Shown: piece by piece, positions 52,560 through 62,236 of the stretch | Layout: each line of letters starts with the position of its first letter | Position numbering within the stretch: position 1 is the first letter of the stretch | Source: Marinobacter sp. HL-58 | GTDB taxonomy: Bacteria > Pseudomonadota > Gammaproteobacteria > Pseudomonadales > Oleiphilaceae | Direction of reading: 5' to 3' | DNA: 64,000 nt | Assembly: GCF_001314605.1 (NCBI RefSeq) | Contig: NZ_LIHP01000002.1 | Span: 1-64,000, forward strand | Program-made: the position numbers and the translations under genes | Notes under the pieces: model-generated | Databases searched by the model: none | What the model saw: the letters and a program-made list of their open reading frames with translations, nothing else | Told to the model about the DNA's origin: nothing

Positions 52560-54512
52560 TCAGGCCTGAAGTGGCGGCATCGGGCAATCCAGCTGGTCCG
52601 CCACCAGGCGGATCAGCTCATACTCCGTGGTTTTAACCTGTCCGTCTGCGAGTACACAGTGGCCACAGGCATCGATAATGCCGGGTTTGAGCACCGGTGA
52701 CAGGCTGTTGAGTGTCATCAGTGCCTGCCGTAAACGTGTTACCGACACCTCCGTAAGCAGCTCCGGTTTTTCCCGTCCCGTTGTGAATCCTGCCATGGCC
52801 TCGTCAAACAGGGCTTCCCTGTTACGGCCATCGTCCGCACCGGCTCTCGCCATCAGGCTGAACACCACCTGCAACTGGGCTGTAACCGGCCGGTAGCTGC
52901 GGTAACGCACCGGAACCACCCGCGCGGAGTCCGCGGCCAGGTGGCGGCGCAGAAACGTATGCATGGCCAGCTCAAAGAGGCTCAGGCGGTTGTCGGCCCT
53001 GATCAGTGTTTCGGTGCCGGCAATCAGCAGGCTGCGCTCGTCCGGGTCCAGCTTGCGCAGGGCAGGCATGGCCAGTTCCAGTGCCGGGAATCGCACACCC
53101 GTGCCCATTGATGCCAGTGCCGGTAGCAGCTTGCCCAGCAATTCCGGATTGGGGGCAAGGATCGAGCCGGCCTCAACCAGCGCCAGACGTTGCTGCTGCG
53201 TCCGGGGTGGCAACTGGTAAAGCAGAAGCGCATAGCATAGCTGGACAGCGCCCGCGCGGGTGTAAAGCAGGTTGCGGAAGGTGGATGGCAGGCTGTTCAG
53301 AAGGGTGACAGCATAGTCCTCACTGCGCTGATTGACCGTGCCCACCGTGTCTGACAGCTTCTGCGGAGACCGACTGGCCAGTGGCGAGGTACTGCCAGTG
53401 CTTCCGGCGCTGAAACCGGCTGCCGCCTCCGGAACAGGAGAGGGTGCGCCTGCGGATCGCAGCGCCGCCCCCGGCTCGGTGTCCCGCAGGCGGCTGCGAA
53501 GCCGCGCAAACATACCCGGCTGGATTGCCTCGATGCGTTCCTGTATCGGCGGGTGTGATGCCAGCAGGGCGGACAATTTCATCCGCGTGCTTTCGCCAAA
53601 ACACATGTGGTTCATGTCGCTGGCATGGCTGGTGGTTTCAAGGTAACCCCCTTTGAGGCCGATCTTGAACAGGGCGCCGGCAATGCCTTCGGGATTGCGG
53701 GTAAACTGCACCGAAGAGGCGTCTGCCAGCATTTCCCGCTGGCGCGAGACAGCAGACTGTATAAGCCGCCCGAAGAATACGCCCACATAGCCGATCACCA
53801 GCAGCGCCAGCCCCACCAGCCCGAAAATGGCCTGGCCACGCCGGTCCCGGGATGCTCTGGCGGACAGGGCAGTGCGGTGGAAGGAAATTCGCAGCAGGAA
53901 GGCGCCAATCTGACCGATCATGAGAATGCCGGCCAGAATCGCAATAAGGCGGACGTTAAGGCGCATGTCGCCATTGAGAACATGGCTGAATTCATGGCCT
54001 ACCACGCCCTGAAGCTCGTCACGGCTTAACTGGGTGAGGGCGCCATGGGTGACCACCATAACCGCCTCGCCGGGTGTATAGCCGGCCACAAAGGCGTTTA
54101 TGCCGGTTTCGTGGTCCATTACGTAGAGTTCCGGCACGCTCACGCCGCTGGCGATTGCCATTTCCTCGACGATATTGCGCAATTTGCGTTCGTCCGCGTC
54201 CCCGGTATCCGGGGCGATGGGCCGGGCGCCGACCATCTTAGCCACCCGGTCACCACCTCCGGCCAGGTCAGCCCAGCGGATCAGCGAGCCGGCACCTATA
54301 AGGCCAACCACTGCCAGTGCCGTATACAGGCCGTGCCGGCTGATGAGCCAGTCCGCAAATGCCAGGCCCGTGGATTCGCTGCGGGTTACCATATAGCCCA
54401 CGAGGCAGACGCAAAGGGTGATAAGAGTGACCGCCGCCAGAAACAGGATAACGAGTACCCCTGTGTTCCGGCGGGCGCTGGCCTGGCGCTGGAAAAATCC
54501 CTGATGTGCCAT
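52560..54512 (-). CDS. M48 family (HtpX-like) membrane metallopeptidase with C-terminal TerB-like extension
   Basis: 650 residues. Two N-terminal membrane segments (about 18-42 and 60-78) precede a zinc protease core with HEFSH at 173-177, followed by two more hydrophobic segments and a SVVSRQREMLADASSVQF-type active-site Glu region (SRQREMLADASSVQFTRNPEGIAGAL). The C-terminal ~300 residues are helical and end with CGHCVLADGQVKTTEYELIRLVADQLDCPMPPL, resembling a TerB-like domain. It forms an operon with lemA, a common pairing. Its role in envelope quality control is inferred from HtpX. Confidence 0.9.
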   Translation of the reverse strand: MAHQGFFQRQASARRNTGVLVILFLAAVTLITLCVCLVGYMVTRSESTGLAFADWLISRHGLYTALAVVGLIGAGSLIRWADLAGGGDRVAKMVGARPIAPDTGDADERKLRNIVEEMAIASGVSVPELYVMDHETGINAFVAGYTPGEAVMVVTHGALTQLSRDELQGVVGHEFSHVLNGDMRLNVRLIAILAGILMIGQIGAFLLRISFHRTALSARASRDRRGQAIFGLVGLALLVIGYVGVFFGRLIQSAVSRQREMLADASSVQFTRNPEGIAGALFKIGLKGGYLETTSHASDMNHMCFGESTRMKLSALLASHPPIQERIEAIQPGMFARLRSRLRDTEPGAALRSAGAPSPVPEAAAGFSAGSTGSTSPLASRSPQKLSDTVGTVNQRSEDYAVTLLNSLPSTFRNLLYTRAGAVQLCYALLLYQLPPRTQQQRLALVEAGSILAPNPELLGKLLPALASMGTGVRFPALELAMPALRKLDPDERSLLIAGTETLIRADNRLSLFELAMHTFLRRHLAADSARVVPVRYRSYRPVTAQLQVVFSLMARAGADDGRNREALFDEAMAGFTTGREKPELLTEVSVTRLRQALMTLNSLSPVLKPGIIDACGHCVLADGQVKTTEYELIRLVADQLDCPMPPLQA

Positions 54513-54523
54513 GGTAACCGGCC

Positions 54524-55111
54524 TCAGAAGGCGACTTTCGGTGCCTGGCGGGCCTCAGGGGATTCCAGTTCCAGCTGGGAGGACGGTTTGAAGGCGAACA
54601 GCCCGGCCACGATATTGTTGGGGAACTGCTCGCGGAAGATGTTGTAGCTCATGACGCCATCGTTGTAGGCCTGGCGTGCGAACGAAACGCGGTTTTCCGT
54701 ACTGGACAGCTCTTCCATCAACTGCTGGATGGTCTCGTTGGCTTTCAGTTCCGGGTAGTTTTCCGCAACCGCGTAAAAATTGGCAAGGGCTTTGGACAGC
54801 ATGTTTTCGGCGCTGCCCAGGCGCTGGATCTTGCCGCCATCGGCCGGGTCGCCGGCGGCGTCTTTCTGGGCACTGACGGCATTATTGCGGGCCTGCATCA
54901 CTTCAGTGAGGGTGTTGCGTTCGTGGGAGAGGTAGGCCTTGGCGGATTCCACCAGATTGGGAATCAGGTCATGGCGGCGCTGTAACTGCACATCGATCTG
55001 GGCAAAGCCATTCTTGAACTGGTTGCGCAGTGATACCAGGCGGTTGTAGATAAAAACGATATAGACAACGAAAACCGCAATTACGATCAGACCAATCAGC
55101 GTGGTTCCCAT
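54524..55111 (-). CDS. lemA: LemA family protein
   Basis: 195 residues. One N-terminal membrane helix (GTTLIGLIVIAVFVVYIVFIYNRLV) precedes the LemA helical core RNQFKNGFAQIDVQLQRRHDLIPNLVESAKAYLSHE and TENRVSFARQAYNDGVMSYNIFREQFPNNIVAGLFAF. It is 11 nt upstream of the M48 peptidase gene on the same strand. The biochemical function is not established. Confidence 0.95.
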   Translation of the reverse strand: MGTTLIGLIVIAVFVVYIVFIYNRLVSLRNQFKNGFAQIDVQLQRRHDLIPNLVESAKAYLSHERNTLTEVMQARNNAVSAQKDAAGDPADGGKIQRLGSAENMLSKALANFYAVAENYPELKANETIQQLMEELSSTENRVSFARQAYNDGVMSYNIFREQFPNNIVAGLFAFKPSSQLELESPEARQAPKVAF

Positions 55112-55155
55112 GGCGACTCCTTGCGTGCTGGGGGATCAGGTTGGGTGCCTGGTGC

Positions 55156-57222
55156 TCAGGCGTTATTCTCCACGATTTTATCGTGAAAGCCGGCGACGAA
55201 CCTCTCAAAATCGTGGGGTTTGAGTGGCTTGCTGAAGAAATACCCCTGCGCCAGCTGGCAGCCTCTCTGGGCGAGGTAATATTCCTGCTCTGCGGTTTCC
55301 ACGCCCTCAGCGACAACGGTCAGGTTCAGGCTCTTGCCGAGGTCGATGATGGTATTGGCAATCCGGGTGTCTTCTTCGTTGATCAGCAGGTCACGGATGA
55401 ACTGCTTGTCGATCTTGAGGTGCTGCACCGGCATACGCTTGAGATAGGTCAGAGACGAGTAGCCGGTTCCGAAATCGTCCACGGCGATGCTGATACCGGC
55501 CCTGTGGAGGCGCTTCAGCTTGTCCACGGCATCTTCCAGGTTGGTCATGAAGCTGGTTTCTGTGACTTCCAGTTCAAGCCGGCCGGCGGGAATATTGTGC
55601 CGTTTCAGGGTGTCCAGGATGTCGTCCACGATGGCGTCCTGGCGAAGCTGCACGGCCGACAGGTTGACGGCAATCCTCAGTGGCATTCCGTCAGTAGCCC
55701 AGCGGGCCGCCTGCCAGCAGGCCTGGTCCAGGACCCATTGGCCGATTTCTACAATGCTGCCATTCATCTCGGCAACGGGAATGAAATGATCGGGCGGAAC
55801 AAGGCCCTTTTCCGGGTGTTCCCAGCGGATCAGGGCTTCTGCACCGATAATGCGACGGGTCTGCAGGTTGATCTGGGGCTGGTATACCAGATGGAACTGG
55901 TGACTGTTCAGGGCTGCGGAGAGGTCTTTCTCGAGCTGTTTACGCTCACGGATCTCCTGGTCAACGCTGGCCACGTAGAACTGGAAGTAGTTGTGTCCGC
56001 TTTCCTTGGCCAGCGCCATGGTCTGCTCTGCGCTCTGCAGTAACCGGTCGCCCTTTTCGGCATCGCCCGGAAACAGGGCAATGCCCAGGGTTGCCGTCAT
56101 GGTAACCGTCTGGTCTTCAAAGATCATCGGGCTGCTCAGAGTTGCCAGAATCCGGTCGGCGGTGTTGGCGGCCTGGAAACCGTCTCTCAGGCCTTTTTCC
56201 ACAATCACGAACTGGTCACTGCCAAGCCGGGCGATGGTAAAACGGGTGCCACCCAGCGTCTGGGTAAGGCGATCGGCAACTGTCTGAAGGATCAGGTCAC
56301 CGGTGCGGAAACCACACTGCTCATTGATGGATTTGAAATCGTCGATGCCACAGCAGATCAGGGACAGCACGGACTTGTCTTCCCGGGCCTCCTCGATGTC
56401 CGACTGAAGAAGCTCCATAAACGTATCCCGGCTTGGCAGGCCGGTGAGCTGGTCGTACCTGGCAAGCCGGTTGACCCGGTCCTCTGCTTCCCGATGTCGG
56501 GTCTGGCTGTCCCCAATGGCTACCAGCAGGTTATTGGTGGCATTTACCCAGAGCCCCAGCTCGTCGTTCTGGTGGCCCCGGGGTAGATGGATAAGGTTAT
56601 CGTCCGGATGTTCCGGGTTTACCTGCTTTACCGACTGGACAATCCGCAACAGCGGGCGGGTGAGCAGAAGATGAAACACAATGAACAGCACCATTCCGAG
56701 GATAACCGCAATGGCGATACCGGAGCCGAAAGTGACCGAGGCACGTTCAAGCCAGGTGCCGGCGGCCGGGCCAGTATCATAATGCAGTTCAAGATAGCCA
56801 TACACATTCCTGCCACTGGCGTTACCGCTGCGGGAGAGTTCCTGGCGATAATCACGCTCGGCGCCGAAAATCGGGTCGGTAATGGGCCGGAAGGGGCTTT
56901 CCTGAAGTGGTCGGTCACGGCGGCCGAGGGCCTCACCGTCAGGATGGGTAATCCGTGCCAGGCGAATGGCTTCCTGGGCAAACAGGCCGTCGACTACCTG
57001 CTGGGCCAGGTCGGAATCAATACTGAAAACGGCCTGGGTAGAGGCGTCCCTGACCAGTGCCATGGTCTGTTTTGCCTGCTCATCAAGCGAGGAAGAAACG
57101 CGCCTTGCATCGAGGATTACCTGAATGGTGCTGACGACAATTCCGCTGATCAGCGCAACAGCCAATACCCATCGCAGTACTCGGTATCCAAGGCGATGTT
57201 CTACCTCAAAGGAATTTTGCAT
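55156..57222 (-). CDS. Membrane GGDEF-EAL protein, probable cyclic-di-GMP phosphodiesterase
   Basis: 688 residues. Two membrane segments (about 17-38 and 170-192) flank a periplasmic sensor, followed by a HAMP-like linker. The GGDEF domain reads RLGSDQFVIV at the signature, so it is degenerate. The EAL domain is complete (GAEALIRWEHP, VNLSAVQLRQ, LELEVTETSFM, VDDFGTGYSSLTYL, LKIDKQFIRDL, VVAEGVETAEQ, CQLAQGYFFSKP). I predict c-di-GMP hydrolysis. The degenerate GGDEF may bind GTP as a regulator. Confidence 0.93.
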   Translation of the reverse strand: MQNSFEVEHRLGYRVLRWVLAVALISGIVVSTIQVILDARRVSSSLDEQAKQTMALVRDASTQAVFSIDSDLAQQVVDGLFAQEAIRLARITHPDGEALGRRDRPLQESPFRPITDPIFGAERDYRQELSRSGNASGRNVYGYLELHYDTGPAAGTWLERASVTFGSGIAIAVILGMVLFIVFHLLLTRPLLRIVQSVKQVNPEHPDDNLIHLPRGHQNDELGLWVNATNNLLVAIGDSQTRHREAEDRVNRLARYDQLTGLPSRDTFMELLQSDIEEAREDKSVLSLICCGIDDFKSINEQCGFRTGDLILQTVADRLTQTLGGTRFTIARLGSDQFVIVEKGLRDGFQAANTADRILATLSSPMIFEDQTVTMTATLGIALFPGDAEKGDRLLQSAEQTMALAKESGHNYFQFYVASVDQEIRERKQLEKDLSAALNSHQFHLVYQPQINLQTRRIIGAEALIRWEHPEKGLVPPDHFIPVAEMNGSIVEIGQWVLDQACWQAARWATDGMPLRIAVNLSAVQLRQDAIVDDILDTLKRHNIPAGRLELEVTETSFMTNLEDAVDKLKRLHRAGISIAVDDFGTGYSSLTYLKRMPVQHLKIDKQFIRDLLINEEDTRIANTIIDLGKSLNLTVVAEGVETAEQEYYLAQRGCQLAQGYFFSKPLKPHDFERFVAGFHDKIVENNA

Positions 57223-57414
57223 GAAGGCCTGTGTGATTTATTTCAACTGAATGAGACCCGGCACCGCATTCCTGTGGTGGGGGCACTCCCGGTCTGTTGT
57301 TGTGTTACAAGTATGGATCAGATTTCAGTTACTGCATTCAGTATCGGCAATTTTTCCAGATATTTCAGGGTTCAGGTGTATCATTTTGTAATGCAGGTGC
57401 GCATGCCGGATACA

Positions 57415-57440
57415 AAAACGCCCGCAAATTTGCGGGCGTT
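57415..57440 (-). terminator. Rho-independent terminator of sodB
   Basis: ACGCCCGCAAATTTGCGGGCGT is a strong stem with a short loop, followed by TTTTTG on the minus strand, about 40 nt after the sodB stop. Confidence 0.88.
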
Positions 57441-57477
57441 CAGGTGCAGGTGATACTGCGCTACTTACGAATCGCTG

Positions 57478-58056
57478 TTACGCCAGGTTGTCGTTAACAA
57501 AATCCCAGTTAACGAGCTTCCAGAACGCATCCAGGTAGTTCGGGCGGGAATTGCGGTAATCGATGTAGTACGCATGCTCCCAGACATCAACCGTCAGCAC
57601 CGGCTTGTCTGCTGTGGTCAGCGGCGTTTCGGCGTTACTGGTGTTCACGATGGCTACGCTGCCATCGGCTTTCTTCACCAGCCAGGTCCAGCCTGAACCA
57701 AAGTTGTTGGCGGCCTTGTCGTTGAATTCTTTCTTGAAATCCTCGAAGGAGCCAAAGGCTTTCTCGATGGCATCCTTGGCAGCACCGGTAGGTTCACCAC
57801 CACCGTTCGGGCTCAGGCAGTGCCAGTAGAAGGTGTGGTTCCAGACCTGGGCTGCGTTGTTGAACAGCGGGCCACTGGCGCTCTTGATGATGTCTTCGAG
57901 CGACTTGTTGGCGTTGTCCGTACCTTCGATCAGGCCGTTGAGCTTGGTAACGTAGGTGTTATGGTGCTTACCATAATGATACTCAAGGGTTTCCTGAGAG
58001 ATGTGCGGTTCCAGTGCGTTCTTTTCATACGGCAGTGCGGGAAGTTCAAATGCCAT
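57478..58056 (-). CDS. sodB: Iron superoxide dismutase
   Basis: 192 residues, MAFELPALPYEKNALEPHISQETLEYHYGKHHNTYV. Metal ligands lie in YHYGKHHNTYV, AAQVWNHTFYWHCL, and DVWEHAYYIDYRN. NNFGSGWTWLV favours the Fe type. It converts superoxide to peroxide and oxygen in the cytoplasm. It has a clear promoter at 58104-58131 and its own terminator. Confidence 0.97.
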   Translation of the reverse strand: MAFELPALPYEKNALEPHISQETLEYHYGKHHNTYVTKLNGLIEGTDNANKSLEDIIKSASGPLFNNAAQVWNHTFYWHCLSPNGGGEPTGAAKDAIEKAFGSFEDFKKEFNDKAANNFGSGWTWLVKKADGSVAIVNTSNAETPLTTADKPVLTVDVWEHAYYIDYRNSRPNYLDAFWKLVNWDFVNDNLA

Positions 58057-58103
58057 GAGGTCGTTCTCCCTGGTTCTCTCTGTTTATGTGGATGTAAACC
58101 ATA

Positions 58104-58131
58104 AATATAGGGGCGGTTTGAGTTATATCAA
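58104..58131 (-). promoter_or_regulatory. Sigma70 promoter of sodB
   Basis: On the minus strand TTGATA, 16 bases, TATATT, about 47 nt upstream of the ATG. Confidence 0.65.
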
Positions 58132-58189
58132 CCCCTTGCGCCCAACTTCGGAGTATAGGGAGGCGGGCCTCCCTTCAGAACCTTTGCTG

Positions 58190-59302
58190 TTATCCAGTCA
58201 ACTTACTTTTGAACTCCGGACAGCCGGGCAAAAACTGGGCGCAGTTTTTTACCCGCCATACCAATTCTTCGTAGCTGTCCGCCAGGACGGTCACATGACC
58301 AAGTTTGCGCCCCGGGCGTTCGCCTTTGTTGTAGAGGTGTAGATGAGCGTAGGGCAGTTCGAGGATTCGTTCAATGTCACCATGCTCGGCAATGATATTG
58401 ATCATGCAGCTGACACCCCTTGGCTCGGTGTTTCCAAGTGGGTAACCGCTTACCGCACGAATATGATTCTCGAACTGGCTGGTCATCGCGCCCTCGATGG
58501 TCCAGTGCCCGGAGTTATGCACCCGTGGAGCCATCTCGTTGGCCACCAGGCCTTCGGCGGTTTCAAACAGTTCCAGGGTCAGTACGCCGACATAATCCAG
58601 CTCGTTCAGCAGCGCCTTGATGTAGCGCTCGGCGTCTTCCTGAATATGCTTTTCAAGCTTCGGAGCCGGGGCAACGGAGTAGCGCAGGATGCCTTCATGG
58701 TGGGTGTTTTCCGCCATGGGGTAGAACGCCAGCTCGCCGTCTTCGGCGCGGACAGCGATTATGGACACTTCGCGGCGAAACTCGACGAATTTCTCGACAA
58801 TCAGGCGCGGATGGCCAATGGACTGCCAGGCTGCTGCGGCTTCTTCCGGTGAGCGAAGAACCGCCTGGCCCTTGCCGTCATAGCCTTCAGTGTTGGATTT
58901 TGCCACAACCGGGCAGCCCAGCTCTTCGGCGGCAGCCTGCAGCGACTCGGCACTGTCTGCAATTTTCCATTGCGGTGTCGGGATGCCGAGTTCACCGAAT
59001 AGCGTCTTCTCCATTTCGCGATTCTGACAAACCTGGAGGGCGCGGGGGCAGGGATGAACCGGCTTCTCTTTGGCAATTTGCTCGGCCACTTCAACGGGTA
59101 AGTGCTCAAATTCATAAGTGACGCGATCTACGCGGGAGATGAAGTCGTCCAGATATTGGCCATCCCGGTCAATAATCACTTCACCCAGCCCGGCACTGGG
59201 GCTACCCGACATATCGTAGAAAACAAACGTCTTGGCCAGCGGGTACCCGGCCAGCGCCAACATACGCCCAAGCTGTCCAGCCCCTAGAACACCAATTCTC
59301 AT
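58190..59302 (-). CDS. purK: N5-carboxyaminoimidazole ribonucleotide synthase
   Basis: The 370-residue ATP-grasp enzyme starts MRIGVLGAGQLGRMLALAGYPL and has KSNTEGYDGKGQAVL, ELAFYPMAENTHHEGILR, ELFETAEGLVANEMAPRVHNSGHWTIEG and MINIIAEHGD. It carboxylates AIR with bicarbonate and ATP in purine synthesis. purE lies upstream on the same strand, 176 nt away, with a long hairpin between them. Confidence 0.97.
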   Translation of the reverse strand: MRIGVLGAGQLGRMLALAGYPLAKTFVFYDMSGSPSAGLGEVIIDRDGQYLDDFISRVDRVTYEFEHLPVEVAEQIAKEKPVHPCPRALQVCQNREMEKTLFGELGIPTPQWKIADSAESLQAAAEELGCPVVAKSNTEGYDGKGQAVLRSPEEAAAAWQSIGHPRLIVEKFVEFRREVSIIAVRAEDGELAFYPMAENTHHEGILRYSVAPAPKLEKHIQEDAERYIKALLNELDYVGVLTLELFETAEGLVANEMAPRVHNSGHWTIEGAMTSQFENHIRAVSGYPLGNTEPRGVSCMINIIAEHGDIERILELPYAHLHLYNKGERPGRKLGHVTVLADSYEELVWRVKNCAQFLPGCPEFKSKLTG

Positions 59303-59347
59303 CTGTTATCTCCTGCCTTCAAGGGCATCTACAAAAGTTCGGTGTTG

Positions 59348-59459
59348 TGAGCGGGTCGGGGCAGGCTTTCCAAAACACGCTCAAGCACATCCCTGTGGCG
59401 CTTGAGCTCCGCCATCCATGGCTCCGCACAGTTTTGGAAAGCCTGCCCCGACCCGCTCA
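59348..59459. repeat. Long hairpin element H, copy 3
   Basis: Perfect 29-bp arms at 59348-59376 and 59431-59459 around a 54-nt loop with ACGCTCAAGCACATCC and GCCATCCATGGC. It fills the purE-purK gap. Confidence 0.92.
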
Positions 59460-59478
59460 GCCGACTATGGAGTTGTAT

Positions 59479-59970
59479 TCACTGATCGCTGGGATCAGGA
59501 TTATCCAGAATCGTCTGTGTCTGGTTCGCGCGGAATTCATCGACCGCCTTACGGACATCGGCGCTGAAAGTTCCGATAATCTGGGCCGCTAAAAGACCTG
59601 CGTTGGTGGCGCCCGCGTTTCCAATAGCCAGAGTACCGACCGCAATACCGCCAGGCATCTGCACAATAGAAAGCAGCGAATCAAGACCGTTGAGTGCCTT
59701 GGACTGGACAGGAACACCCAGTACTGGCAATGACGTCTGTGAAGCGACCATGCCGGGCAAATGGGCAGCGCCACCAGCGCCAGCGATAATGACCTTCAGG
59801 CCCCGGTCAGAAGCGGTTTTGGCGTAATCAAACAGCAGATCCGGGGTGCGGTGGGCGGAGACAACTTTTGTCTCATATGGCACGCCCAGCTTGTCGAGCA
59901 TCCCGGCGGCATGTTCCATGGTGGGCCAGTCTGACTTCGAGCCCATGATGAGTCCTACAAGCGGCTGCAT
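59479..59970 (-). CDS. purE: N5-carboxyaminoimidazole ribonucleotide mutase
   Basis: 163 residues with [59 protein letters not shown] and [23 protein letters not shown]. It moves the carboxyl group of N5-CAIR to give CAIR. ATG 59970 (MQPLVG) is preferred to the TTG at 59976. It is the first gene of a probable purEK operon. Confidence 0.97.
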   Translation of the reverse strand: MQPLVGLIMGSKSDWPTMEHAAGMLDKLGVPYETKVVSAHRTPDLLFDYAKTASDRGLKVIIAGAGGAAHLPGMVASQTSLPVLGVPVQSKALNGLDSLLSIVQMPGGIAVGTLAIGNAGATNAGLLAAQIIGTFSADVRKAVDEFRANQTQTILDNPDPSDQ

Positions 59971-60149
59971 ATGCAACAGTCCTGATGTGTGAGAAAGCCG
60001 GCCATTGTATGTAAGGCCCTGTGACCATGCAAACAGACGATGATCTGGCGTTGTCCGGCCCCACCTTTCCGGGCCTTCATTTTGCTGTGTCGCCAGGTAC
60101 GGGTATTATCAGGCCTTATTACCCTTACCGTCCATATCCTGGAGCTGTT

Positions 60150-61133
60150 ATGGAACCGATCCGTCCGGATGATGATGAAGTACGCGCTGGCACCAAGCGG
60201 GAAGAAGGTTTGTCTGCCCAGCGGGAACCGAAGGCTGAGAAAAAGGCGGCTGTGGGCAAAAAGCCCGAACCGCCGGGGCAGGGTGGTGACAGTGGCACCC
60301 GGAAACCGGCCGGCAAATCCTCCGGTGGCGGTGGTTCGGGCCGTGGATTCGTGTTGGGTGTTGGTCTGCTGGTCGTGGCAGGAGCGGCCGGGGCAGGCTG
60401 GTACCAGCAGGAACAACGAATACAGATGCTCGAGGGCCAGCTGGAAGAGGCGGATTACTGGGCGCGCCAGAGCAAGCTTGCCCTGGCACGGTTTGAAGGG
60501 GACCTCTCCGAGACCGGCGAGAGTCTGCAGGAAAAGGGGAAGTCCATTGAGGATCGGCTGGCTGACCAGGATGAGCGCCTTGATACCGCGGACAGCGAAA
60601 TACGCAAGCTCTGGGGGGTGACCAATGACCGCAACCGCAAACGCCTGGATGATCACGAGTCAAGGCTGGAGTCGCTGCAGGCAGATGTGGACAGCGGCAA
60701 GGGCGACCGGGAACAACTGGCGGCGTCTCTGAATGAGCTGGAGGCAGATCTGGCGGCCCGGATGGAAGAGGTGACATCCGACCTGGAGAAACAGGTTACA
60801 GAGGTTCGTGAAGCCGGCCAGAAGAATGACTCCAGGCTCACCGAGCTTGATGAATCACTCGACGGTGTCGACAAACTGGTTGAACGCCAGTTGCAGCGCT
60901 TTGAGCGGGAGCAGAAGCTGACTATCGATGGCCTGGAAAGCCGGATCGCGGCACTGGAGAAGGCGACGGAAGATCTGTCCAGTGGCGGTCAGCTGGATGC
61001 AGTTCGTGGTGATCTGTCGGAGCTCGAGAAAACCGTTGAGTCGATCGATTCCTCCCGTTCCCAGTTGACGTCACGTCTGGTGCGGTTATCAGAGGAAGTC
61101 AGTGATCTGCGCTCACAGATATCAGGGCAGTAG
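60150..61133 (+). CDS. Single-pass membrane protein with long coiled coil, function unknown
   Basis: About 327 residues from ATG 60150, which follows CTGGAG by a few bases; run-on frame extends upstream to 60021. A charged, disordered N-terminus (1-65) precedes one membrane segment (GRGFVLGVGLLVVAGAAGAGW) and then a nearly continuous coiled coil to the end (SLQEKGKSIEDRLADQDERLDTADSEIRKLWG, LEKQVTEVREAGQKNDSRLTELDESLDGVDKLVERQ). The topology suggests a periplasmic coiled coil. It could be a cell-envelope spacer or partner protein. No family function is recognised. Confidence 0.75.
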   Translation: MEPIRPDDDEVRAGTKREEGLSAQREPKAEKKAAVGKKPEPPGQGGDSGTRKPAGKSSGGGGSGRGFVLGVGLLVVAGAAGAGWYQQEQRIQMLEGQLEEADYWARQSKLALARFEGDLSETGESLQEKGKSIEDRLADQDERLDTADSEIRKLWGVTNDRNRKRLDDHESRLESLQADVDSGKGDREQLAASLNELEADLAARMEEVTSDLEKQVTEVREAGQKNDSRLTELDESLDGVDKLVERQLQRFEREQKLTIDGLESRIAALEKATEDLSSGGQLDAVRGDLSELEKTVESIDSSRSQLTSRLVRLSEEVSDLRSQISGQ

Positions 61134-61272
61134 CACGCCCTGATATTCGCCTGCACTGGTGTGGCCGGGCTGTGTAACAGTTTGTATTCATCCCTTGCGG
61201 TAGCTCTCAGTTCCGCAGGTACGCAGTTGCTATGATCGGGGCAACTCGCGAAAGGATGAAGAGTGAACAACA

Positions 61273-62151
61273 ATGAGAACCCGATTTCTTTTTCCCGGTC
61301 TTCCCCGTTTTCTGGCAGCGGTGTTAACGGTTTTTCTGCTGGTTTCCGGCTCAGGCTGCACGGTGTACCAGTCCATCGGCAAGAGCGTGGGCTCGTTCCT
61401 GCATCCGGTATCCGGGCATGATTTTGTCCATATCGATAACGATCAGTGGGATCGCAGCAACGCGGTTCTGTATTTCTATCGCACCCACTCGCAGTGGGCG
61501 GCGGATGAAATAGAAGCCCCCAGTGTCTACATCGACGACAACCACTACTTCAATATCCGCAACGACAGTTTCACCTGGCTCGAAGTGGCCCCCGGCGAGC
61601 GCCACATTGCCATACGCCGGCCGTTGCTGGGGCTTGAAGGGCTGAACTCCTTCAGTCTCAGCCTGATTGCCGATGCCAACCTGAAGGTAGAGCCGGGCAA
61701 GATCTATTACCTGCGCTACAACGAACTGGAAGAGCCCGAGAGCACCCATCCTGAACTGGCCGAAGATCACCCTTTGACGTCAGGTGACTTGCAACTGGTC
61801 ACGCGGGAGTATGCCATGCAGTCTGACGAGATTGTTTCCACGCGTTTTCTCAACAGCGACCTGCTGGCGCCCAATCACGCCGCGGTCTCGATTGTAGAGG
61901 TCAACGAGGACGGCGATTACGAGCGTGATCTGGCATTGCTGGAAGAGGAGCGTGAGGAAGAAATCGAGCGCCTGAAGGCAGAAGGGAAATATGAAGAGGC
62001 GCCCTGGTACTGGCCTTTCGGGGGTGGTCCGACCCAGCCGCTGGAGAGTGACCGCAAGCTGAGAGAGCTTGAGCAGGATTATGCGGCCCTTGAGCAGGAG
62101 CGTAAACGGCGCGAGGAAGAAGAGGGCGGTGGCGGCTGGTGGATTTTCTGA
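61273..62151 (+). CDS. Lipoprotein, DUF2846-like
   Basis: 292 residues. A lipoprotein signal peptide ends in the lipobox LVSGSGC (Cys at about 29). The core AVLYFYRTHSQWAADEIEAPSVYIDDNHYFNIRNDSFTWLEVAPGERHIAI and KVEPGKIYYLRYNE matches the DUF2846 pattern. The C-terminal ~80 residues are a highly charged helix rich in Glu and Arg (LALLEEEREEEIERLKAEG), ending in Gly-Gly-Trp-Trp. It is probably anchored in the outer membrane. The role is unknown. Confidence 0.82.
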   Translation: MRTRFLFPGLPRFLAAVLTVFLLVSGSGCTVYQSIGKSVGSFLHPVSGHDFVHIDNDQWDRSNAVLYFYRTHSQWAADEIEAPSVYIDDNHYFNIRNDSFTWLEVAPGERHIAIRRPLLGLEGLNSFSLSLIADANLKVEPGKIYYLRYNELEEPESTHPELAEDHPLTSGDLQLVTREYAMQSDEIVSTRFLNSDLLAPNHAAVSIVEVNEDGDYERDLALLEEEREEEIERLKAEGKYEEAPWYWPFGGGPTQPLESDRKLRELEQDYAALEQERKRREEEEGGGGWWIF

Positions 62152-62236
62152 GGCCTGAAGTGGCCTCTGGTGAATTGTGGTTTTCGGTGACTGTTACTAG
62201 ACTGTAGGACGTCAGGTAAAACAGGGTCGCGGAAAC

